Translations under genes and position numbers: made by a program
The notes under the pieces: generated by a model
Seen by the model: only the letters and a program-made list of their open reading frames with translations
Told to the model about the DNA's origin: nothing
Database searches by the model: none
DNA from: JANWHZ01 sp035758575
Lineage (GTDB): Bacteria; Patescibacteriota; Saccharimonadia; Saccharimonadales; UBA4665
NCBI GenBank assembly: GCA_035758575.1
Contig: DASTXH010000066.1
Location: forward strand, 1 to 64,000
Length of the DNA stretch: 64,000 nucleotides
Direction of reading: 5' to 3'
In this document: in pieces, positions 23,393-32,234 of the stretch
Numbering within the stretch: position 1 is the stretch's first letter
Layout of the letters: each line of letters begins with the position of its first letter

Positions 23393-24577
23393 TTACTTTT
23401 CAATGCGGGTAACAACACCAGCGCCGACTGTGCGGCCGCCTTCGCGGATAGCGAAGCGCAGACCCTGGCTCATGGCAATTGGAGCAAGCAGCTTCACCTT
23501 GAAGGTGATGGTGTCGCCTGGCATGACCATTTCTTTGTCGGCTGGCAGCTCAACTTCACCGGTTACGTCCGTGGTGCGGAAGTAGAACTGTGGCTTGTAG
23601 CCCTTGAAGAATGGCGTATGGCGGCCACCTTCATCCTTGGTGAGGATATAGACTTCAGCGTCGAACTCGGTGTGTGGCGTGATGGAACCTGGCTTAGCAA
23701 GCACCTGGCCGCGCTCGATGTCGTCGCGCTCGATACCGCGGAGCAGGATACCAGCGTTGTCACCGGCCATGCCCTGGTCGAGAGTCTTCTTGAAGGCTTC
23801 GATGCCGGTAACGACCGACTTCTTGGTTGGGTGGATACCAACGATTTCAACTTCGTCGTTGATCTTTACGATACCGGTCTCGATGCGGCCGGTAGCAACC
23901 GTACCACGACCCTTGATGGAGAAAACGTCCTCAATTGGCATCAGGAACGGCTTGTCCAGGTCGCGCTGTGGCTCTGGGATGTAGTCGTCCATAGCCTTAA
24001 TGAGATCCATGATGGCATCTTCCGAAACAGCATCACCGTCAAGTGCCTTGGTGGCAGAGCCACGGATGATTGGGCAGTCGCGGTCAAATTCGTACTTGGC
24101 AAGCAGGTCGCGGATTTCTTCCTCGACAAGCTCTACCAACTCTGGGTCGGCAAGATCCATCTTGTTCATGAACACGAGAATCTTTGGTACGCCTACCTGA
24201 CGAGCCAATAGTACGTGCTCGCGGGTTTGTGGCATAGGACCGTCAGCAGCAGATACGACGAGGATAGCGCCGTCGATCTGGGCGGCACCGGTAATCATGT
24301 TCTTGACGTAGTCAGCGTGACCAGGCATGTCAACGTGCGCGTAGTGGCGCTTTTCGCTTTCGTATTCCTGGTGGCTGGTCGCGATGGTAATACCGCGGGC
24401 GCGCTCTTCTGGAGCTTTGTCGATGTCTGCGTAAGCAACCGGCTTGTTAACTTTGCCTGGAAGCTTCTTTGCAAGTACGGCGGTAATTGCAGCGGTGAGG
24501 CTGGTCTTGCCGTGGTCGACGTGGCCCATGGTGCCGACGTTCACGTGCGGCTTGCTGCGATCAAATGTATCTGCCAT
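23393..24577 (-). CDS. tuf: Elongation factor Tu
   Basis: 394 residues, standard. GTPase motifs: GHVDHGKTS (18-26), DMPGHADYVKNM, NKMDLADPE and GSATKAL. Domain 2-3 signatures include GRGTVATGRIETG, PGSITPHTEFDAEVYILTKD and the end VGAGVVTRIEK. Delivers aminoacyl-tRNA to the A site. It has its own promoter, so it can be made apart from fusA. Only one tuf copy is in the window. Confidence 0.99.
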   Translation of the reverse strand: MADTFDRSKPHVNVGTMGHVDHGKTSLTAAITAVLAKKLPGKVNKPVAYADIDKAPEERARGITIATSHQEYESEKRHYAHVDMPGHADYVKNMITGAAQIDGAILVVSAADGPMPQTREHVLLARQVGVPKILVFMNKMDLADPELVELVEEEIRDLLAKYEFDRDCPIIRGSATKALDGDAVSEDAIMDLIKAMDDYIPEPQRDLDKPFLMPIEDVFSIKGRGTVATGRIETGIVKINDEVEIVGIHPTKKSVVTGIEAFKKTLDQGMAGDNAGILLRGIERDDIERGQVLAKPGSITPHTEFDAEVYILTKDEGGRHTPFFKGYKPQFYFRTTDVTGEVELPADKEMVMPGDTITFKVKLLAPIAMSQGLRFAIREGGRTVGAGVVTRIEK

Positions 24578-24663
24578 TTGTTGGTGTCTCCTTACCTAAG
24601 GTGATTTGTTAGTTGTGTAAATGGTCGTGTAGGAGCAAAGCTCACACACATGTGACAGGGGTT

Positions 24664-24692
24664 AGTGTACCGGAAAACGCTGTTCCTGTAAA
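24664..24692 (-). promoter_or_regulatory. Promoter of tuf
   Basis: On the minus strand TTTACA (24692-24687), 17-base spacer, TACACT (24669-24664). It overlaps the region just after the small frame-shifted ORF and gives a leader of about 80 nt before tuf, which includes a GAGC-TTT-GCTC hairpin. Confidence 0.65.
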
Positions 24693-24710
24693 GGCTTGGT
24701 GGGCAGAACT

Positions 24711-24895
24711 CTACTGCCTGTTTGGGCCGTAGTACGGCAGCAATCCGTTCTCGTCCTCTTCAACACCGAATCCCAGGGCATTTACTTCCGGAGAAGTCGG
24801 CATATCTAAAAGATCTGAGTAGTCGGGTATTTCAGTAGGGTGTACGTACTGCCCTGTGGAACGTCTTCATCTCTTTGAGGTATTGTTTCTGTCAT
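24711..24895 (-). pseudogene. Small acidic protein gene with a one-base frameshift
   Basis: ATG at 24895 (AGGA and GGAG upstream) starts MTETIPQRDEDVPQG…, which runs into a stop after 29 codons. Shifting by -1 at the GGG run (24852-24854) restores a frame that continues QYVHPTEIPDYSDLLDMPTS, then PEVNALGFGVEEDENGLLPY and ends YGPNRQ at TAG 24711. The joined product would be about 61 residues, acidic, with no Cys. Total length is 185 nt, one base short of a whole number of codons, so a single G lost from the run explains it. It may be a sequencing or assembly error, a real recent loss, or (less likely) programmed slippage. It lies 12 nt after the fusA stop. Family unknown. Confidence 0.6.
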
Positions 24896-24907
24896 GCTCC
24901 GTTGGTC

Positions 24908-26995
24908 CTACTTGCCGTTTTTGGCAATGATGGCCTGCGCGACATGGTTCGGTACGTCGGCGTAGTGGTCGAGCTCCATGCTGGAGCTGGCGCGGCCTTG
25001 CGTCATGCTGCGCAGGTTGGTGGTGTAGCCGAACATTTCGCCAAGCGGCACAAATGCGGTAATTTCCTTTACGCCCAACTGTAGGTCCTCCATGCTTTCG
25101 ATGCGGCCACGCTTGGAGTTGAGGTCGCCAATGACGTCGCCCATGAAGTTGTCGGGTGTGACCACCACGACTTTCATGACCGGCTCCAGCAATACCGGAC
25201 TGCCCTTCTTTACACCTTCTTGCAGTGCCATAGAACCGGCAATCTTGAAGGCCATTTCGCTTGAGTCAACTTCGTGGTACGAACCATCGTACAGCTCAAC
25301 GCGGATATCTACGACGGGGAAGCCGGCGAGTACGCCATTGGCCATAGCCTCTTTGACGCCTTCCTCAACTGGCTTGATGTACTCACCTGGAACAACACCG
25401 CCCTTGATAGCGTTGATGAACTCGAAGCCCTTGCCGGCCTCGTTCTGGCTGAGGCGCAGCCATACGTCACCGTACTGGCCGCGGCCACCGCTCTGGCGGA
25501 TGAACTTACCCTGAACTTCAACAGCATCTTTGCGGATGGTTTCACGGTATGCAACTTGTGGTTGACCAACGTTGGCCTCCACGTTGAATTCGCGCTTCAT
25601 GCGATCTACCAGGATTTCCAGGTGCAGCTCGCCCATGCCCGAAATGATAGTCTGGCCGGTATCGTGGTCGACATGAATGCGGAAGGTTGGGTCTTCTTCG
25701 GCCAGGCGTTGGAGCGCAATGCTCATCTTTTCCTGGTCGCTCTTGGTCTTTGGCTCGATGGCGATAGACACTGGCGGTTCTGGGAAAGTGATGCTTTCGA
25801 GTACGATTGGATTTGATGGATCGCACAGCGTATGCCCAGTGGTAGTGCCCTTGATGCCTACGGCCGCGACGATGTCACCGGCTGTTGCATCGGTAATGTC
25901 TTCGCGCTTATCAGCCTGCATGCGGACGATGCGGCCAACACGCTCTTTCTCACCCGTAGAGCTGTTTAGAATGTAGCTACCTGCCTGGAGTTTACCGGAG
26001 TAGACGCGCACGTAAGCAAGCTTACCTACAAAAGGATCGGTAGCAATCTTGAAGGCCAGGCCAGCAAAAGGTTCGCTTTCAGCGGGCTTGCGCTCAATTT
26101 CATCGCCGGTCTTTGGATGTGTGCCCCAGGTCGAACCACGGTCTTCTGGGCTTGGCAGCAGATCTACCACCATGTCCAGGACTTTCTCGACGATAACACC
26201 GCGGCCATCGCCACCAGTTACCGCAAAGAAATTGCCGGTGAGTACGGCAGCACGAATTGCATGCTTGATATCTTCGGTCGTCAGGCCTTCTTCGCCCACT
26301 TCCAGATATTTCTCAAGCAGCGTTTCGTCTTCGGCGACAGCGTTTTCAATGAGCAGCGAACGATAGCGCTTTGCTTCGTCCAGCATATCTGCAGGGATTT
26401 CGCCCTCGATCAGCTCGTGGTCGGCAAACTCCTTGTAGGCGTATGCCTTCATCCCCACGAGGTCGATGACGCCGTTGATGCTCTGTTCAAAACCAATTGG
26501 CAGATGCACCGGGAAGGCGCGGCGGCTGAGGCGATTGTGAATGCTCTCGAGCGACTTGTAGAAATCGCCGCCGGTCTGGTTGATTTTGTTGATGAAACAA
26601 ATGCGCGGTACACCGTACTTGGTCGCCTGGCGCCACACGGTTTCGGACTGGCTTTCTACGCCCATCTTGCCGTCGAATACTACGACAGCTCCGTCGAGTA
26701 CGCGCAAAGAGCGCTCTACTTCTACGGTAAAGTCGATGTGGCCTGGGGTGTCGATGATGTTGATCTGGTGACCCTTCCAGTAGCAGGTAACGGCAGCAGA
26801 CACGATAGTAATACCGCGTTCGCGTTCCTGAGCCATCCAGTCGGTGGTTGTCTCACCTTCATGAACAGCGCCGATTTTGTGCTTTAGACCGGTACGGTAC
26901 AAAATACCTTCGGTCGTCGTGGTTTTACCGGCATCGATGTGCGCGATAATACCGATGTTCCTTAGTTTTGCTAACGGATACTTTTTCTCTGCCAT
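24908..26995 (-). CDS. fusA: Elongation factor G
   Basis: 695 residues from ATG 26995, preceded by GAAAGG; 19 further upstream codons in frame are not needed. GTPase motifs: IGIIAHIDAGKTTTTEGIL, the RERGITI switch, DTPGHIDF, NKINQTGGDF. Domains II-V follow, with GMGELHLEILVDRMKREFNV in domain III, GGRGQYGDVW in IV and the C-terminal MTQGRASSSMELDHYADVP. It drives translocation. Downstream of rpsL-rpsG as in the classic str operon, but with an extra small ORF between. Confidence 0.99.
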   Translation of the reverse strand: MAEKKYPLAKLRNIGIIAHIDAGKTTTTEGILYRTGLKHKIGAVHEGETTTDWMAQERERGITIVSAAVTCYWKGHQINIIDTPGHIDFTVEVERSLRVLDGAVVVFDGKMGVESQSETVWRQATKYGVPRICFINKINQTGGDFYKSLESIHNRLSRRAFPVHLPIGFEQSINGVIDLVGMKAYAYKEFADHELIEGEIPADMLDEAKRYRSLLIENAVAEDETLLEKYLEVGEEGLTTEDIKHAIRAAVLTGNFFAVTGGDGRGVIVEKVLDMVVDLLPSPEDRGSTWGTHPKTGDEIERKPAESEPFAGLAFKIATDPFVGKLAYVRVYSGKLQAGSYILNSSTGEKERVGRIVRMQADKREDITDATAGDIVAAVGIKGTTTGHTLCDPSNPIVLESITFPEPPVSIAIEPKTKSDQEKMSIALQRLAEEDPTFRIHVDHDTGQTIISGMGELHLEILVDRMKREFNVEANVGQPQVAYRETIRKDAVEVQGKFIRQSGGRGQYGDVWLRLSQNEAGKGFEFINAIKGGVVPGEYIKPVEEGVKEAMANGVLAGFPVVDIRVELYDGSYHEVDSSEMAFKIAGSMALQEGVKKGSPVLLEPVMKVVVVTPDNFMGDVIGDLNSKRGRIESMEDLQLGVKEITAFVPLGEMFGYTTNLRSMTQGRASSSMELDHYADVPNHVAQAIIAKNGK

Positions 26996-27015
26996 TGCAG
27001 CCTTTCTCGTTGATA

Positions 27016-27378
27016 TTACATGTTCACAAAATGCCGATAGTTTACGCCACATGCGCGAAACAGTTTCGTTATGGCATAACCTACGCGCCTCATACGGACA
27101 ATGTTGTCCTCAAGGAAGCACCTCATGTCGCACGATTCGGCATTGTTATAGCTTAGCGCCAAGCCTTCGTTTTCACTTTTCTCGGTAGGTCCCTGAGACA
27201 GCGCATACGGTATTCCGGCGGCATTCAGCTGCTCAAGCAATGGCCCTTGCGAGACGGTGCGCAGTTGCCGCCCCTCGGCGACTACTGCGCACCAACCTGC
27301 AGCAGGACAGCCCTCACAGCCAATTCGGACTACTGTTTGTATAGGTACCGTATGCGACGAAGGTGCGCCCTCGGGCAT
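27016..27378 (-). CDS. Small Cys-containing protein of unknown function in the str operon
   Basis: 120 residues, ATG at 27378, one base after the rpsG stop, and the stop is 20 bases before fusA, so it fills the gap exactly and is likely coupled to rpsG. It has a CxxC…C cluster (IGCEGCPAAGWCAVV, residues about 19-33) and two more Cys in SCDMRCFLEDNI (about 83-94), plus one near the end (RACGVNYRHF). These could bind a metal or form disulfides. No family recognised. The alternative is non-coding spacer that happens to be open; the neat fit between two genes favours a real gene. Confidence 0.55.
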   Translation of the reverse strand: MPEGAPSSHTVPIQTVVRIGCEGCPAAGWCAVVAEGRQLRTVSQGPLLEQLNAAGIPYALSQGPTEKSENEGLALSYNNAESCDMRCFLEDNIVRMRRVGYAITKLFRACGVNYRHFVNM

Positions 27379-27379
27379 G

Positions 27380-27859
27380 TTAGCCCCGGGCGAAGTGTGC
27401 GAAGGCGCGGTTGGCTTCTGCCATGCGATGGGTATCTTCGCGTTTCTTTACAGCGGCACCTTGGCCGTTGTAGGCATCAACGAGCTCAGCGGCAATGCGG
27501 TCGGTCATAGGAATGCCCTTGCGGGAGCGGGCTGCAGCGACGAACCACATGGTAGTCAGGTGGTTTTGGCGCTGGCCTTTTACCTCAAATGGGATCTGGT
27601 AGTTCGCACCACCGACGCGACGAGAGCGGGTTTCCAGGTGTGGCTGGATGTTCTTGAAAGCTTTCTCAAACACTTCCAGTGGGTTCTGTACTTTCAGTTT
27701 GTCGGCAGCCTTCTGCATACCGTCATATACGAGGCGCTCTGCAAGCTGCTTTTTGCCATTCAGCATGATGCGATTGATCAGGCGCTGGACTTGGACTGAG
27801 TTGTAAGTGCGGTCGGCCGGAATATCGCGGACGAGCGCTTTGGTCTTATGACGAGGCAT
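27380..27859 (-). CDS. rpsG: 30S ribosomal protein S7
   Basis: 159 residues, standard. MPRHKTKALVRDIPADRTYN, LINRIMLNGKKQLAERLVYD, EVFEKAFKNIQPHLETRSRR, VGGANYQIPFEV and the end MAEANRAFAHFARG are canonical. Organises the 30S head. One-base overlap with rpsL. Confidence 0.99.
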   Translation of the reverse strand: MPRHKTKALVRDIPADRTYNSVQVQRLINRIMLNGKKQLAERLVYDGMQKAADKLKVQNPLEVFEKAFKNIQPHLETRSRRVGGANYQIPFEVKGQRQNHLTTMWFVAAARSRKGIPMTDRIAAELVDAYNGQGAAVKKREDTHRMAEANRAFAHFARG

Positions 27860-28272
27860 TATTTGCTCTCCTTCTTGGTACCGTACTTGCTACGGCTCTT
27901 CTTGCGGTTCTGTACGCCCTGAAGGTCGAGTGATCCACGGACGATGTGATAACGCACACCTGGAAGGTCTGGTACGCGGCCACCGCGTACGAGTACTACG
28001 GCGTGCTCCTGTAGGTTGTGGCCTTCACCACCGATGTAGGCCCAGACTTCGTGGCCGTTTGAAAGGCGCACGCGGGCAACCTTACGCAAGGCTGAGTTTG
28101 GCTTCTTTGGTGTCTTGGTAGTGACCTTAACACAGACGCCGCGCTTCAGCGGAGCGGCTTTTTCATAATTTTTGGTCTTAAGGTTGTTGGTAATCCGCAG
28201 CAGCGCTGGTGACTTGCTCTTGGCTGTCACCTTGGAACGCGGCTTACGAATAAGCTGGTTGATCGTTGGCAC
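27859..28272 (-). CDS. rpsL: 30S ribosomal protein S12
   Basis: 137 residues, standard plus a few. MPTINQLIRKPRSKVTAKSK, VCVKVTTKTPKKPNSALRKV (with the conserved Lys of the streptomycin region in TPKKPN), ARVRLSNGHEVWAYIGGEGH and VLVRGGRVPDLPGVRYHIVR are present. Decoding-centre protein. First gene of the rpsL-rpsG-ORF-fusA operon. Confidence 0.99.
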   Translation of the reverse strand: MPTINQLIRKPRSKVTAKSKSPALLRITNNLKTKNYEKAAPLKRGVCVKVTTKTPKKPNSALRKVARVRLSNGHEVWAYIGGEGHNLQEHAVVLVRGGRVPDLPGVRYHIVRGSLDLQGVQNRKKSRSKYGTKKESK

Positions 28273-28310
28273 GTTGTCTCCTTATGTTCGTGTTCTGCTG
28301 CAGCGGGAGA

Positions 28311-28337
28311 GGCAGGCGGATGCCAACCTTGCCTGCC
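28311..28337 (-). promoter_or_regulatory. Leader hairpin of the rpsL operon
   Basis: Perfect 7-bp stem GGCAGGC/GCCTGCC over a 13-base loop, 39 bases before the rpsL start and without a T-tract, so it is not a terminator. A position for feedback by S7 or S12 is plausible but unproven. Confidence 0.5.
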
Positions 28338-28378
28338 CCTGTATCCCGGCTCGGAACACTTACGTTTGTAATTTGCTT

Positions 28379-28407
28379 ATAGTATCAGTTTTCTTGTCTG
28401 TTGGCAA
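28379..28407 (-). promoter_or_regulatory. Promoter of the rpsL-rpsG-fusA operon
   Basis: TTGCCA (28407-28402), 17-base spacer, TACTAT (28384-28379) on the minus strand. The promoter is overlapped by an inverted repeat GTATCAGTT/AACTGATAC that straddles the -35 and -10. It begins about 20 bases after the rpoC stop. Confidence 0.7.
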
Positions 28408-28427
28408 CAACTGATACGGATACGGCG

Positions 28428-31400
28428 CTACGCCGCTACTGCCTCTTCGGCTTCGTCCTCGGCCTTGAAGCCGGTACCTACCGGAATCTTACGGCCGATG
28501 ATGACGTTTTCCTTCAGGCCATACAGTTTGTCTGTACGACCGCTGGTGGCCGCCGAGATCAGTACACGGGTTGTGTCCTGGAACGATGCAGCACTCAGGA
28601 ACGAGTCGGTGCTGAGGCTGGCCTTGGTCAGACCAAGCAGCAGCTGATTTACGACGGCGGGCTGTTTGCCTTCGCGGGCAAGTGTTTCGTTGGCCTCAAA
28701 GACAGCCTGTTTGCTGACGACGTCGCCAGTTACAAACTCGGTGTCGCCGGCGTCTTCGATCTGCACGCGGCCGAACATCTGGCGCACGATGATCTCAAGG
28801 TGTTTGTCGGCAATGTTTTGGCCCTGGCCTGCAAAAATGCGCAGGATTTCGTTCATGATGTAGCGCTGGGTAGATTCCACGCCCTGCAGACGCATCAGAT
28901 CCTGCAAGTTGATAGAACCGCCAGTCAGGCGCTGGCCTGCAACGACAGTGTCGCCGTCGGTTACTAACAGCTGCTTGTAGCCCGGGATTTCGTAGCGGAC
29001 AGTGCTTTGGCGGGAAGGTGTAATGATGACTTTCTTGCCCGCGACTTCTATCTTGCCGGCAATCGGTGCCACGATGGGCTCCGAGCCGTCTTCCAGCGCG
29101 GCAACGACGTCGCCGATGGAAACATCCGACCCACTGGCAACTTGTGCTTTGCGTTCGCCCAAGCTAAAGGTAACATTGGCACCTTCGCTGGCAGCAATTT
29201 GCACTACATAGTACTCGCCTTCTTCCCAGACAGTTGCCGTACCGGCAATTTCCGACAAGTATGCCTGACCCTTTGGTGTGCGGGCTTCGAAAAGCTCCTC
29301 GATACGGGTAAGACCCTGGGCGGTTTCGTCAGCGACGAGGGCACCCGAGCGGTGCTTACTGTCCAGGCTCAGCTGGGTACCTGGCTCACCGATACTCTGT
29401 GCGGCGATAACGCCCACAGGATGGCGGTCGGCTACCAACAGGCCGGTAGCAGGATCAACACCGTACGACTTGGCGGGGATACCGCGGGCAGTCGTGGCAC
29501 TGAGCACGCTCATGATCTTTACACCGTCTATTTTGCTATCGGCTTCGATAGCTTCGGCAGTTTCCAGGGTGATGAGCTGCCCCTTCTTGACGTACGAAGC
29601 GATATCCTCGGCTGCATAGCGGCCGGTTAGGCGCGATGCGTACGGAACGCCGATGGTGGCGGCGTCGGCACGGAGCATTGCAAAACCGGGGTCTTGCTCT
29701 TCGCTCTCTTCACTGAGCGTGAAGACATCTTGTGCCACGTCGACCAAACGGCGGGTTAGGTAACCGGCGTCGGCGGTCTTCAGGGCAATGTCGATGAGCG
29801 CCTTGCGGGTACCGCGGGTACCGGTAAAGTATTCCAGCGGGTCAAGGCCGGCAATGTAGCCAGACTTCACAGGCAGCTCGATGGTGCGGCCAGCAGCATC
29901 CTGGAACACGCCCAGCATACCGACACACATGTTCATCTGCGACAGGTTGCCGCGGGCGCCGGAGGCGATAGCGATAGCCGTGGTGGTGTCCATGGTGGTT
30001 AGCTGATCGGACAGCATGCCCTGAACGCGGTTGACGATCTTCGTCCAGTTTTCGATGGTCAGGCGATAGCGCTCGTCATCGGTAATGAAGCCCTGGTTGT
30101 ATTGTTCGGCAATAGTTGCGGCGCGGGTGTCACCCTCGCTGAGCACACCGTCAAGGCCTGCGACCGGCACAAAGTCGGTCATGCCGATGCTCAGGCCGGA
30201 CTGCGTCGCGTAGCGGAAGCCCAGGTCTTTCAGGCTGTCGGCAATTTCGGCAGTCTTGTCCTGGCCGTACTGGCCATACACGGCAGCCATTACCTTCTGC
30301 AGGCGCTTCTTGGTCATTGGCTCATCCTGGAATGGGAAATCTTCGGGGAATGTTTCGTTGAACAACAGGCGGCCAAGGGTGCTGGTTTGCTGCTTACCGC
30401 GGAATGGTATGGTTACCAGGGTCTGCAGTTTGATGTTCCCGGCATCGAGTGCCAGGATAGCTTCATCGAGGCTGGAGAATACTCTGGCGTCTTTGCTCAT
30501 ACCCGGGCGGTCGTAAGTGAGGTAGTAACAACCGAGCACGATGTCCTGCTCGATGTGCAGGATGGGCGAACCATCGGCCGGCTTCAGCAGGTTGCGGTTG
30601 GCGGCCATGATGGTACGGGCTTCTTCCTGGGCCTCTTTGCTTAGGGGTACATGCACGGCCATCTGGTCGCCATCGAAGTCGGCGTTGAAGCCCTTACAGA
30701 CGAGCGGATGCAGCTGAATAGCACGACCTTCGATGAGTATTGGACGGAACGCCTGGATACTCAAGCGGTGCAGCGATGGCGCGCGGTTGAGCAGCACGAA
30801 CTTGTCGCGGATAACTTCGTCCAGAGCGTCCCAAACGACGGTGTCACCGGTTTCGATCAGGCGGGAAGCCGAACGGATGTTGTGCGCTTGGTCTCGGGCG
30901 ATCAGTTCGCCGATAACAAATGGCTTGAATAGCTCTAGCGCCATCATCTTCGGCAGACCGCACTGATCGATACGCAGCTCAGGGCCGGCTACGATTACTG
31001 AACGGCCGGAGTAGTCCACGCGCTTACCGAGCAGGTTCTGACGGAAACGGCCCTGCTTGCCCTTCAGCATATCGCTGAGGCTCTTCAGCCGGCGACGCTG
31101 GCCGGTAGCCGAAACGGCGCGGCCGCTGCGGGCGCTGTTGTTGTCTATCAAGGCATCGACGGCCTCTTGCAGCATGCGCTGCTCGTTGCGGCGGATTACT
31201 TCTGGTGCATTCAGCTCAATCAGCTTCTTTAGGCGGTTGTTGCGGTTGATGACACGGCGATACAAATCGTTGAGGTCGCTGGTTGCAAAACGGCCACCGG
31301 TTAGCTGCACCATCGGGCGCAGATCTGGGGGAATCACACCCAGCACGCTGATGCACATGCTGGATGGCCGGATACCGGCGCGGTCCATGCTCTCCAGTAG

Positions 31401-32234
31401 ACGCAGGCGCTTCATCAGTTTCTTCTTACGTTGGCCTTTGGCGTCTTCGGTTTCTGCCGTCAGATCGGCAATCAGTTGTTTCAGGTCAATCTGGCTCAAA
31501 AGCTCTTCAAGCGCAGCACCACCCATGCCGACCTTGATGATGGCACGAAGTTCGTCGGGCAGGTTGCGGTAATCGCCCTCGTTGATGAGTGCCAATTTCT
31601 CCAGCATGCCCACTTGGGTCTTGAGGCGTTCGAAATCCTGGTCGACTTCGTTCATTTCCTTGGTACGCATTTCGGCAAGTGCCTTGACGTTGGCATCGTC
31701 TTTTTGCGCCTCTTGTTCGTAGCGGATCTTGATGGCTTCCTTGGCAGCGTTATACTCAGCCTCGCGGTCAGCTAGCAGCTGGTCGCGCTTTTCGGTGTTG
31801 ACGTCTTTGATGACGTAGGCAGCAAAGTATGCCACGCGCTCAAGGTTTTTGACGGTCATGCCGAGCAGTAGGCCCATCGCAGACGGGGTACCGCGCAGGA
31901 ACCAGATATGTGCGACAGGGGCAGCCAGGGTGATATGGCCCATGCGCTCGCGGCGGACGATAGAACGCGTAACCAGCTCACCGTTCTTATCGACGGCGGC
32001 TTCGCGGGAGCGGACGCCCTTATATTTTGCGTCGTGCGGATTGATGTCTTTGACTGGTCCGAATATACGCTCGCAGAACAAACCATCACGCTCCGGCTTT
32101 TGTGTCCGGTAGTTGATAGTCTCTGGCTTCGTAACCTCGCCATAGCTCCACTCCAAGATGTCACCCGGGCTAGCCACGGCAAGACGCACTGCGTCGAACT
32201 CGGCAATATCCGTACCTGGATCGTACCTACGCAT
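28428..32234 (-). CDS. rpoC: DNA-directed RNA polymerase subunit beta', zinc-site-less
   Basis: 1268 residues. The active-site loop NADFDGDQMAVHVPL (near 518) holds the three Asp that bind catalytic magnesium; RFRQNLLGKRVDYSGRSVIV, PSLHRLSIQAFRPILIEGRA, GYLTRRLVDVAQDV and GVIAAQSIGEPGTQL are also clear. Both zinc sites are missing: the N-terminal region reads FGPVKDINPHDAKYKGVRSR with no Cys where the ZBD has four, and the C-terminal site reads SVLSATTARGIPAKSYGVDP where CxxxxGVCxxCYG is usual. The gene overlaps the rpoB stop by one base. Confidence 0.98.
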   Translation of the reverse strand: MRRYDPGTDIAEFDAVRLAVASPGDILEWSYGEVTKPETINYRTQKPERDGLFCERIFGPVKDINPHDAKYKGVRSREAAVDKNGELVTRSIVRRERMGHITLAAPVAHIWFLRGTPSAMGLLLGMTVKNLERVAYFAAYVIKDVNTEKRDQLLADREAEYNAAKEAIKIRYEQEAQKDDANVKALAEMRTKEMNEVDQDFERLKTQVGMLEKLALINEGDYRNLPDELRAIIKVGMGGAALEELLSQIDLKQLIADLTAETEDAKGQRKKKLMKRLRLLESMDRAGIRPSSMCISVLGVIPPDLRPMVQLTGGRFATSDLNDLYRRVINRNNRLKKLIELNAPEVIRRNEQRMLQEAVDALIDNNSARSGRAVSATGQRRRLKSLSDMLKGKQGRFRQNLLGKRVDYSGRSVIVAGPELRIDQCGLPKMMALELFKPFVIGELIARDQAHNIRSASRLIETGDTVVWDALDEVIRDKFVLLNRAPSLHRLSIQAFRPILIEGRAIQLHPLVCKGFNADFDGDQMAVHVPLSKEAQEEARTIMAANRNLLKPADGSPILHIEQDIVLGCYYLTYDRPGMSKDARVFSSLDEAILALDAGNIKLQTLVTIPFRGKQQTSTLGRLLFNETFPEDFPFQDEPMTKKRLQKVMAAVYGQYGQDKTAEIADSLKDLGFRYATQSGLSIGMTDFVPVAGLDGVLSEGDTRAATIAEQYNQGFITDDERYRLTIENWTKIVNRVQGMLSDQLTTMDTTTAIAIASGARGNLSQMNMCVGMLGVFQDAAGRTIELPVKSGYIAGLDPLEYFTGTRGTRKALIDIALKTADAGYLTRRLVDVAQDVFTLSEESEEQDPGFAMLRADAATIGVPYASRLTGRYAAEDIASYVKKGQLITLETAEAIEADSKIDGVKIMSVLSATTARGIPAKSYGVDPATGLLVADRHPVGVIAAQSIGEPGTQLSLDSKHRSGALVADETAQGLTRIEELFEARTPKGQAYLSEIAGTATVWEEGEYYVVQIAASEGANVTFSLGERKAQVASGSDVSIGDVVAALEDGSEPIVAPIAGKIEVAGKKVIITPSRQSTVRYEIPGYKQLLVTDGDTVVAGQRLTGGSINLQDLMRLQGVESTQRYIMNEILRIFAGQGQNIADKHLEIIVRQMFGRVQIEDAGDTEFVTGDVVSKQAVFEANETLAREGKQPAVVNQLLLGLTKASLSTDSFLSAASFQDTTRVLISAATSGRTDKLYGLKENVIIGRKIPVGTGFKAEDEAEEAVAA

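Noticed and set aside
24711..24895. Programmed -1 frameshift
   Set aside because: The site CCACAGGGCAG lacks a canonical slippery heptamer and no clear pseudoknot follows; an indel is simpler.
28382..28418. Inverted repeat GTATCAGTT/AACTGATAC as rpoC terminator
   Set aside because: No T-tract follows in the direction of rpoC transcription and it overlaps the rpsL promoter.
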